NCBI GenBank assembly: GCA_964390695.1
Contig: CAYMKI010000031.1
Span: 1 to 25,901, forward strand
DNA: 25,901 nucleotides
Source: CAWACC01 sp964390695
Lineage (GTDB): Bacteria > Chlamydiota > Chlamydiia > Chlamydiales > Parachlamydiaceae
Reading direction: 5' to 3'
Shown: positions 9,068 to 15,695 of the stretch, one piece after another
How positions within the stretch are numbered: the first letter of the stretch is position 1
How the letters are laid out: every line of letters starts with the position of its first letter
Translations under genes and position numbers: made by a program
The notes under the pieces: model-generated
The model's input: the letters and a program-made list of their open reading frames with translations, nothing else
Told to the model about the DNA's origin: nothing
Database searches by the model: none

Positions 9068-11113
9068 ATGGATTCAATGTCACAAAGTATATCAAAAGAA
9101 GAACAAGGCGCTAAGCAGCGGCCTCTAGATGCAGAAACCAAACAAATACTTGGCAAAATTGCCAATACGATTCGCGGCTTGTCTATGGATGCAGTCCAAA
9201 AAGCCGACTCCGGTCACCCGGGCTTGCCGATGGGGTGCGCGGAAATAGGTGCTTATCTGTATGGTTACTTGCTAAGGCACAATCCCAAAAATTCCAAATG
9301 GGTAAACCGGGACCGCTTGGTGCTGTCCGCGGGACATGGCTCCATGTGGTTATATTCCTGTCTGCACTTGTCCGGATTCGATGTCTCCTTAGAAGATATC
9401 AAAAACTTCCGACAGCTGCACTCCAAAACCCCGGGTCATCCCGAATGGAATGAGACCGACGGTGTCGAAACCACCACAGGACCGCTTGGACAAGGTATAG
9501 GCAACGCCATTGGTATGGCCTTAGGTCTGAAACTCGCCGCGGCGCGCCTCAACAATCCTTCTCAAAAAATCATCGACAACAAAGTCTATTGCCTGATCAG
9601 CGATGGCGACGTCATGGAAGGATGCGCTTCCGAAGCCTCCGCCTTGGCCGGCCATTTAAAAATCGACAACTTGATCGCCATCTATGACTCCAACCATATC
9701 TGCCTAGATGGTCCTTTGAGCGAATGCTTCTCCGAAAACACCAAAAAACGCTATGAAGCCTATGGCTGGGAAGTCTTCGAAGTAGATGGACATGATCTGG
9801 ATGCCTTGCATCATGTGCTGACGGAAGCGCGGATCAAACAAGAACGCCCTCGCTTAGTGATTGCCACAACGGTGATCGGTAAAGGCTCCCCCAACAAAGC
9901 TGGCAGCAACAAAGCTCATGGCTCACCTTTGGGAGCTGATGAGGTGTTGCTGGCCAAACACCAATTGGGCATCCCGGAAGACCCATTCTTTGTCCCTCCC
10001 GCTGTATATGAATATTTCAAGAAAAAGCGCCAGCAAGATGCTGCCTTAGAAATGGAATGGAAAAAAACTTTTGACCTGTGGGCGAAAACGAATCCTGAAA
10101 AACTCAGCATGTTCGAGGCTATGTCTCAGAAAAAACTCCCTGAAAACCTGGAACAAGTCCTGCAGAATATCGCGATCAAAGCTCCTATCGCTGGAAGAAA
10201 GGCTTCCCAAGAGGTCTTAAATGTATTAGCAGATCTCTTGCCGTTCCTCTACGGCGGCTCTGCCGACCTGTCAGGATCGGATTTGACGATGATGAAGAGT
10301 TTCCCCGTGGTCAAGCCCGGAGATTTTCAAGGCCGCAATATCAAGTTCGGCGTAAGGGAATTCGGCATGGCCACCCTTGCCAATGGCATGTCTTTGACAG
10401 GTCTGATCGTGCCATTTATCGGCACCTTCTTGACCTTTTCCGACTACATGCGCAACGCCATCCGCCTGGCGGCTCTGATGCGGGAACAAGTCATCTACCA
10501 ATTTACGCACGATTCTATCTTCCTTGGCGAAGATGGGCCGACGCATCAGCCGGTGGAACACTATGCGGCTTTGCGGGCAATCCCCTACTTGCAAGTCATC
10601 CGGCCGGGCGATTCGAATGAAGTGAAGATGGCTTGGCTTGCCGCGCTCACGTACAAAGGGCCTACAGCCATCATTTTATCCAGGCAAAACCTGCCTGATT
10701 TAGCTGAAACCCGAGTCGCTTATGCCCAAGGCATGGGAAGAGGGGCTTATATCCTCAAAAAAGAAAAATCCGCCAAACCAGACTACACGCTCGTGGCCAC
10801 AGGTTCTGAATTGCATCTGGCGATGGAAGTCAGCGTAGAACTAGAAAAACTGGGCAAAGAGGTCCGCGTCATCTCCATGCCTTGTTGGGAGATCTACGAA
10901 AGGCAAAACAACGAGTACAAGCACAGTGTCTTCGGCGGGCAGCTAGGAAAATGCGTGAGCATCGAAGCGGGCATCGACCAAGGCTGGCATAAATACATCG
11001 GCAAAGAGGGCATCGCTATCTGCCTAGACACCTTTGGCGCCTCCGCACCGTATAAAGACCTAGCAAAAGAATTTGGATTTACCGTGGACGCAATCCTTGA
11101 ACGCATTCTCTAA
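9068..11113 (+). CDS. tkt: Transketolase
   Basis: This thiamine-diphosphate enzyme of the non-oxidative pentose phosphate pathway moves two-carbon ketol units between sugar phosphates in the cytoplasm. The 681-aa length is normal for full-length transketolase. Visible motifs: SGHPGLPMG (~48), GPLGQGIGNAIGMALG, the diphosphate-binding stretch SDGDVMEG (~178) continuing to YDSN, FGVREFGM in the pyrimidine-binding domain, and EDGPTHQPVEH (~488) with the substrate-contacting histidine. Domain order is TPP-binding, pyrimidine-binding, C-terminal. ATG 9068 is used; a second ATG three codons on is possible, and the Shine-Dalgarno is weak. hemE begins inside its last codons, which suggests co-transcription and translational coupling. 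The pathway provides pentoses and erythrose-4-phosphate. Confidence 0.96.
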   Translation: MDSMSQSISKEEQGAKQRPLDAETKQILGKIANTIRGLSMDAVQKADSGHPGLPMGCAEIGAYLYGYLLRHNPKNSKWVNRDRLVLSAGHGSMWLYSCLHLSGFDVSLEDIKNFRQLHSKTPGHPEWNETDGVETTTGPLGQGIGNAIGMALGLKLAAARLNNPSQKIIDNKVYCLISDGDVMEGCASEASALAGHLKIDNLIAIYDSNHICLDGPLSECFSENTKKRYEAYGWEVFEVDGHDLDALHHVLTEARIKQERPRLVIATTVIGKGSPNKAGSNKAHGSPLGADEVLLAKHQLGIPEDPFFVPPAVYEYFKKKRQQDAALEMEWKKTFDLWAKTNPEKLSMFEAMSQKKLPENLEQVLQNIAIKAPIAGRKASQEVLNVLADLLPFLYGGSADLSGSDLTMMKSFPVVKPGDFQGRNIKFGVREFGMATLANGMSLTGLIVPFIGTFLTFSDYMRNAIRLAALMREQVIYQFTHDSIFLGEDGPTHQPVEHYAALRAIPYLQVIRPGDSNEVKMAWLAALTYKGPTAIILSRQNLPDLAETRVAYAQGMGRGAYILKKEKSAKPDYTLVATGSELHLAMEVSVELEKLGKEVRVISMPCWEIYERQNNEYKHSVFGGQLGKCVSIEAGIDQGWHKYIGKEGIAICLDTFGASAPYKDLAKEFGFTVDAILERIL

Positions 11114-12122
11114 CTCTCTTTTTTTAAAGGCCCTGCGCGGTCAAAATTCCGGGCGTCCTCCTGTATGGCTTATGCGCCAGGCTGGACGCTATATGCCCGA
11201 ATTCCGCAAGATCAGGGCCAAGCATTCGTTTCTTGAAGTATGCCATGATCCTGAACTGGCCTGCGAGGTGACGCTCCTGCCGCTGCGGGTATTCAACTTC
11301 GACGCGGCGATTTTGTTTTCAGACATCCTGATACTAGCAGAGGCCCTGCAGCTAGGTCTGCGCTTCGAGGAAAAAGTAGGCCCTGTCTTTGAACGCCCTA
11401 TCACCCAGCCGGCAGATATCGACAACTTGCCGACCCTTGATGTGCATAGCAGCCTTGATTTTGTGGCCAAAGCCATCCAGCTGCTGCTGCCCAAACTAAA
11501 GGTGCCGTTGATAGGTTTTTGCGGGGCGCCATTTACCGTCGCTAGCTATATGATCGAGGGAGGGAGCAGCCGCGATCTGAAAAAAACCAAACAATGGCTT
11601 TTGAGAGATCCAGAAAGCTTTCATCGCCTTTTGCGCATCGTCACCCAATACACCTGCGAGTATATGCGCCTGCAAGCTAAAGCCGGTGTGCATGCATTCC
11701 AAATTTTTGATTCTTGGGCAAATGTGCTGGCGCATCAGCAATTTAGAGAATTTTCTCTGCCCTATTTGCAAATTTTGTTGAAAGAATTTGCTGTGACACA
11801 AGTGCCGGTGATCTTATTCTGCCGGGGTTCTTCGGTATTTGCACCGCAACTGGCTGAAATCCAACCCGCAGGCATCAGCCTCGATTGGAATGGCTATCTG
11901 CCGCATATCAGGCAGCAGATTCCCTCGCATATAGCCCTTCAAGGCAACTTGGACCCTGATATCCTCTATGCTCCGCAAAAGCTGATCAAACGGGAAATTA
12001 AAGACATGCTGAAAAGCATGAAAGGCGACCCTGCCTATATCTTTAACCTAGGCCATGGCATCCATCCGGATATTCCGGTAGAAGCCGTGCATACGTTAGT
12101 CGACGCGGTAATGACTGCATAG
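11097..12122 (+). CDS. hemE: Uroporphyrinogen decarboxylase HemE
   Basis: HemE removes the four acetate carboxyls of uroporphyrinogen III to give coproporphyrinogen III, a middle step of haem synthesis, in the cytoplasm. Signatures: PPVWLMRQAGRYMPEF near the N-terminus (substrate-binding arginines), ILFSDIL with the catalytic-site aspartate, FCGAPFTVASYMIEGG, FQIFDSWAN, GNLDPDILYAP and FNLGHGIHPD near the C-terminus. The frame is open from TTG 11073. TTG 11097 puts the RQAGRY arginine about 27 residues in, as in other HemE proteins, so I prefer it; no ATG is available. Either start overlaps the transketolase end (17 or 41 bp), pointing to coupling. No hemN follows; the next haem gene, hemG, is 2 kb further on. 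Confidence 0.94.
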   Translation: MNAFSNSLFLKALRGQNSGRPPVWLMRQAGRYMPEFRKIRAKHSFLEVCHDPELACEVTLLPLRVFNFDAAILFSDILILAEALQLGLRFEEKVGPVFERPITQPADIDNLPTLDVHSSLDFVAKAIQLLLPKLKVPLIGFCGAPFTVASYMIEGGSSRDLKKTKQWLLRDPESFHRLLRIVTQYTCEYMRLQAKAGVHAFQIFDSWANVLAHQQFREFSLPYLQILLKEFAVTQVPVILFCRGSSVFAPQLAEIQPAGISLDWNGYLPHIRQQIPSHIALQGNLDPDILYAPQKLIKREIKDMLKSMKGDPAYIFNLGHGIHPDIPVEAVHTLVDAVMTA

Positions 12123-12211
12123 CAAAGAGTCTTATTTGTAGATAGCCTAGGTATAACATTTTGGATTTTAATTAGCTTGTTCAAAATAGCACATTGAAAC
12201 ATAGTTTGAGC

Positions 12212-12241
12212 TTGACTCATTCTCCAGAATTTTCATACACT
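12212..12241 (+). promoter_or_regulatory. Predicted promoter of the membrane ORFan
   Basis: -35 TTGACT (12212-12217), an 18-bp spacer, -10 TACACT (12236-12241). The start would be near 12248, just ahead of the AAGGA Shine-Dalgarno at 12263-12267. This suggests the gene is transcribed independently of hemE. Confidence 0.4.
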
Positions 12242-12273
12242 TCATTTATTTTATAATTATTCAAGGAAAAAAA

Positions 12274-13455
12274 ATGTCAGTAACACCTTTAATTTATAAT
12301 GCTCAAAGTCTTGTTTCAGCTGCTTTGCATTCAGTCTCTCACGTATGGGTTGATCCAACCGTCTATCTCATCAAGAATACCCTATGCGCAAGATATGTAA
12401 AGCAAAAAACTACTCTCCAACAACCAGGGCCCGAATCCGTTCTTAAAGTGTTGGAATTTATAGGAAATGGTAAAGCGAAACAGTTTCTAATGCACGATTG
12501 GGAGCAGCCGTCAGTGACATGGGTAGGAAGAGCTTTTGATTGGCTATGCTCGGCAGGAGAGTTTTCACATTCAAACCAACCCCAGGCTCTATCAGAAAAA
12601 GTAAAGAGAACCTTCGAGAGTACTCAGGCTGTAGATGCGGCTAATACCAATTGCGAAAAACTGTCAGCCGAGGAAGTTCTGTGCGTCCCTATGGCTACAG
12701 GTGAAAAAGTAAATTTTAATGTCAGAAACAAAACGGTGCATTGCCCCTATGTGGATCCAGAATACTACAAGGTGCACATCAGCTTAAACTCCCATGATTT
12801 TGAAAAAACAGTGTCAAAAGTGCGTTCTTGCTTAGCTGAAAAGTTCCTGACATGCAATACAAACTGCCTAGGCTGCTGGCACATGCCAGAGAAATATATC
12901 AACCGCACGACCGGGTCTCGAATATCCCACATCAATTATACTTCACCATACTATGATGGATCATGGAATATTACGATCGAAGCTCAGGATGACATTTCAG
13001 AATGGTTCAATTATATCATCCAAGCAAGAACTGAAGAACATATCAAAAGTTGCGAAAGCGAATCGATCAATAATATGTGGGCAAATGTTGCCACTATCTC
13101 TATAGTGGCAGTACCTATCCTATTCGGATTCGTCATAGCCGGAGGTGTCTGTTGCTTGAAGTCTTATGATAGGACCCATCCAGATAAAACCCGCAAAATA
13201 GCCTATCATTTTAGCCTCAGCGAGGATCCATCCGATGCGCCTATGATGGAATTCAATGACGACGAGGAAAATTTTGAAGATTATAAAGAAGCCTATTTAA
13301 GTGAAACTGATGAACATCCTCTGTCTTTTGATTCCTTAAGAAGGGATAAACATCCAGCACAAAATATAAAACAAGCTTCTTCTGATAAACAAGAGATCAC
13401 TTTATTAGAGTATCCATCTGATTCCGAATCGGAGGAGCAAGTGATAATCGCTTAA
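12274..13455 (+). CDS. Single-span membrane protein of unknown function, 393 aa
   Basis: Not recognised. Residues 1-270 form a polar, cysteine-bearing domain with CNTNCLGCWHMPE near 205 and several NxT/S sequences. Residues ~272-295 (VATISIVAVPILFGFVIAGG) are one clear transmembrane segment followed by CC and Lys. Residues ~300-393 form a strongly acidic, Ser/Asp/Glu-rich tail. No cleavable signal peptide is evident. The paired cysteines ahead of the span suggest a domain stabilised outside the cytoplasm; the tail would then be cytoplasmic by the positive-inside rule, which is inference. It could be a chlamydial membrane or inclusion-membrane protein, but Inc proteins usually have two closely spaced spans and this has one. 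AAGGA lies ahead of ATG 12274, and the gene appears to have its own promoter. It and the next gene separate hemE from hemG. Confidence 0.8.
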   Translation: MSVTPLIYNAQSLVSAALHSVSHVWVDPTVYLIKNTLCARYVKQKTTLQQPGPESVLKVLEFIGNGKAKQFLMHDWEQPSVTWVGRAFDWLCSAGEFSHSNQPQALSEKVKRTFESTQAVDAANTNCEKLSAEEVLCVPMATGEKVNFNVRNKTVHCPYVDPEYYKVHISLNSHDFEKTVSKVRSCLAEKFLTCNTNCLGCWHMPEKYINRTTGSRISHINYTSPYYDGSWNITIEAQDDISEWFNYIIQARTEEHIKSCESESINNMWANVATISIVAVPILFGFVIAGGVCCLKSYDRTHPDKTRKIAYHFSLSEDPSDAPMMEFNDDEENFEDYKEAYLSETDEHPLSFDSLRRDKHPAQNIKQASSDKQEITLLEYPSDSESEEQVIIA

Positions 13456-13547
13456 AATTTAACTAGCATCTCTACAACGCACCTAAAATAGATTGCATTT
13501 GTAATTTTGAGCTAAGCTCTTTGCCTGTGTTTGATATAGAATGGCTA

Positions 13548-13576
13548 TTGATTAAAATTTTATGTTTAGGTATAAA
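13548..13576 (+). promoter_or_regulatory. Predicted promoter of the GxxExxY gene
   Basis: -35 TTGATT (13548-13553), a 17-bp spacer and -10 TATAAA (13571-13576), a good match to the vegetative consensus. The start would be near 13583, leaving about 30 nt before ATG 13613. Confidence 0.55.
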
Positions 13577-13612
13577 CGATTGTTTTAGCAGAGTTAATGA
13601 GAAACATATCCT

Positions 13613-14065
13613 ATGGCTGTTAAGCAAATGCAACACAACGCGGAGGCACTGAGGCGCAGAGGCGCGGAGTTAATAGATGAAAATGTAATCGAAAACAAGA
13701 TTACAGAAAGTATCATCGCCGCTGCAATTGAAGTTCACAAGATTTTGGGTGGACCAGGGCTTTTAGAGAGCATATATGAAGATGCTTTGGCTTATGAATT
13801 AGACCTTAGAAAAATCTCATTCAAGCGCCAGCTGGCAGTTCCTGTTCTTTATAAAGGCGCCCCAGTAAGAGATGCATTAAAATTGGATCTCTTAGTTGAA
13901 GACCAAGTTATTATCGAGGTAAAAGCCACAGAGAAAATACTTGAAGTGCATTCAGCTCAGGTATTGACTTATCTTCGTCTCACCAATCGAAAATTGGGAC
14001 TGGTGTTGAATTTTGGTCAGCCTCGCTTACGCGATGGAATTTCCAGAATAGTGAATGATTTTTAA
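13613..14065 (+). CDS. GxxExxY family protein
   Basis: This 150-aa protein carries the family signature GLLESIY (residues ~46-52), then DLLVEDQVIIEVKA, whose spaced D...E-x-K recalls a PD-(D/E)xK nuclease core, and HSAQVLTYLRLT. Conserved blocks and length match the family, whose biological role is not established. The first ~20 residues (QHNAEALRRRGAE) are encoded by a GC-rich repeat (13637-13670) whose inverted counterpart lies just past the stop codon (14067-14101). In my recollection such repeats often accompany this family in distant bacteria, which suggests gene and repeats travel as a unit. ATG 13613 lacks a strong Shine-Dalgarno, so a start further in is conceivable. The gene sits between hemE and hemG and probably arrived by transfer. 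Confidence 0.88.
   Translation: MAVKQMQHNAEALRRRGAELIDENVIENKITESIIAAAIEVHKILGGPGLLESIYEDALAYELDLRKISFKRQLAVPVLYKGAPVRDALKLDLLVEDQVIIEVKATEKILEVHSAQVLTYLRLTNRKLGLVLNFGQPRLRDGISRIVNDF
13637..13670. repeat. GC-rich repeat, left arm around the GxxExxY gene
   Basis: AACGCGGAGGCACTGAGGCG continues into CAGAGGCGCGGAG. Its reverse complement resembles 14067-14101 (CTCCGCGTCTCCGTGCCTCC and onward). This arm lies within the coding start of the GxxExxY gene. Confidence 0.65.
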
Positions 14066-14066
14066 C

Positions 14067-14101
14067 CCCCTCCGCGTCTCCGTGCCTCCGCGCCTCCGCG
14101 T
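14067..14101. repeat. GC-rich repeat, right arm around the GxxExxY gene
   Basis: An iterated CTCCGCG / CTCCGTG tract directly after the GxxExxY stop codon, inverted relative to the tract at 13637-13670. Shorter, diverged relatives appear near 258-286 and 20650-20698. Confidence 0.65.
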
Positions 14102-14179
14102 TTAAACTCATTAATCAACGTTAAAAATAGATACATATAAACTAGACTTTTTTCGAAATTCCATTAGGCTGTTAAAATT

Positions 14180-14190
14180 GCCATTATGGC
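14180..14190. promoter_or_regulatory. Palindrome upstream of hemG
   Basis: GCCAT-T-ATGGC, a perfect 5-bp dyad 12 bases before the hemG start. It could be a regulator site or a small hairpin over the ribosome entry region. No family is assigned. Confidence 0.25.
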
Positions 14191-14201
14191 TGTAAATAAG
14201 T

Positions 14202-15578
14202 ATGAAAAAGATCATCATATTAGGCGCTGGCATCAGCGGCTTGAGCCTAGGGTGGTTCCTGAAGCAAAAATACGGCTCGGACATCCACCTGCAAATTCTG
14301 GAGAGCACCTCTCGCACAGGAGGATGGATACAAACGCATTATGCACAAGATTCCCTCTTTGACCAAGGGCCGCGCAGCTGCCGAACACGAGGCCATGGGA
14401 TTGAAACCCTAAAGCTGATCGAAGCGCTGGGACTGTCGCAGGAGGTGTTGCCTGCCGATGCCTCGGCAAAATACCGCTATCTTTACACCGATAAATCCCT
14501 AAATCCTTTGCCCTCAGGGTTGTTTTCGCTGCTGACCTCTCCCTATACGCCTGCCTTACTACGAGGAGCTTGGAAAGATTTGCGCACTCCCCCCTCAGAG
14601 TTTGAAGATGAAACCATCCATAGTTTTATCACGCGCCGTTTCAATGCGCACATCGCAGAATCCCTGGTGGATCCTTTGACCTTAGGTATTTATGCCGGTG
14701 ATATCCGCCAGCTGTCGGTGCGTTCCTGTTTTCCCGAATGGTTCGAACGCGAACAGCGCTGCGGCGGATTACTCAAAAGCCTGTGGAGGGCCAAGACAGC
14801 TCCACCCTGCCAGCAAGACTCTGCATTTGTTCAGTCCATGCGCAAACACTCCATCTTCACCTTGCGCCAGGGGATGGAGTCGCTGGTGCAGGCTTTATCG
14901 CACAGGCTGCAGGCGCATATCACCTATCAGGCTAAAGCCGTATCGATTAAATACGATCGCAGCCGCTGGCATATTCAGTTGCACAATGGCGAATGCCTGC
15001 AGGCAGACAAGATCTGTGCTGCTGTGCCTGCGCAGGAATTGGGGCGGTTGCTGCGGGCGGAGTATCCAGCTTTAGCGGCATTTCCTCTGTCCATTCCCCA
15101 TGTGTCGGTGGCGATGGTCAATGCGGGTTTCGTTTCTAAAGTGCTTCCGTATGAGGGATTTGGCTATCTCATCCCCTCCAAAGAGCAGGAAATCGTACTA
15201 GGCACGGTCTGGGATTCCAGCGCCTTTTCCGCGCAAAACGGAGCTTTGAAGACCCGCCTGACGATCATGTTGGGCGGCGCGCATCATCCGGAAATCGAAA
15301 CTCTCAGCGAACATACCCTGGTGGACATAGCGCTGCAAGCTTTAAAAAAACATATGAGAATTACCGCTAGCCCTGACGTTATTCGGGTGCGTACAGCTTT
15401 GGCTTCCATACCTCAATATCTTCTCGGCCACCACCACAAAAAAGAGCTCTTCTTAAGCGAAATAGCTACTGCTTTGCCGCAGCTATCGGTCCTGGGCATG
15501 GCTTTTCATGGCGTCGCAGTGAATGATGGCATCGCCCAGGCCAAGAGGCTGAGCGAGAAATTCACATTAGATGCCTAA
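14202..15578 (+). CDS. hemG: Protoporphyrinogen/coproporphyrinogen oxidase, HemY type
   Basis: This FAD flavoprotein oxidises the porphyrinogen to the porphyrin near the end of haem synthesis, normally with oxygen as acceptor. The N-terminus has the dinucleotide motif GAGISG (residues 8-13) followed by an acidic residue in ILEST, then RTGGWIQT and FDQGPRSC, typical of the PPOX/amine-oxidase fold. The C-terminus (FHGVAVNDGIAQAKRLSEK) is the second FAD-contact segment. The 458-aa length is usual. This is the HemY protein, commonly called hemG in Chlamydia annotations, not the flavodoxin-like HemG of E. coli. ATG 14202 has no clear Shine-Dalgarno. A perfect palindrome GCCAT-T-ATGGC lies just upstream (14180-14190) and could be an operator. 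I cannot tell whether it prefers the proto- or copro-substrate. Confidence 0.92.
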   Translation: MKKIIILGAGISGLSLGWFLKQKYGSDIHLQILESTSRTGGWIQTHYAQDSLFDQGPRSCRTRGHGIETLKLIEALGLSQEVLPADASAKYRYLYTDKSLNPLPSGLFSLLTSPYTPALLRGAWKDLRTPPSEFEDETIHSFITRRFNAHIAESLVDPLTLGIYAGDIRQLSVRSCFPEWFEREQRCGGLLKSLWRAKTAPPCQQDSAFVQSMRKHSIFTLRQGMESLVQALSHRLQAHITYQAKAVSIKYDRSRWHIQLHNGECLQADKICAAVPAQELGRLLRAEYPALAAFPLSIPHVSVAMVNAGFVSKVLPYEGFGYLIPSKEQEIVLGTVWDSSAFSAQNGALKTRLTIMLGGAHHPEIETLSEHTLVDIALQALKKHMRITASPDVIRVRTALASIPQYLLGHHHKKELFLSEIATALPQLSVLGMAFHGVAVNDGIAQAKRLSEKFTLDA

Positions 15579-15695
15579 TTTTTGTCCAAAATTCAGTAAA
15601 TTACTGAGACTATAATTTGCAAAAAACATAAAAAGCGACTACAGTAAGATTAATCGAAAGATAAAAAAATACGACACTTTAACAGTGAGTGGTTT

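Noticed and set aside
13613..14065. Calling the GxxExxY gene a restriction enzyme
   Set aside because: The D...ExK spacing is suggestive, but no methylase partner is present and the family's activity is not established.
15579..15695. Heat-shock CIRCE operator upstream of clpC
   Set aside because: No TTAGCACTC-N9-GAGTGCTAA match is present; the imperfect CAGTAAATTACTG dyad is too short.
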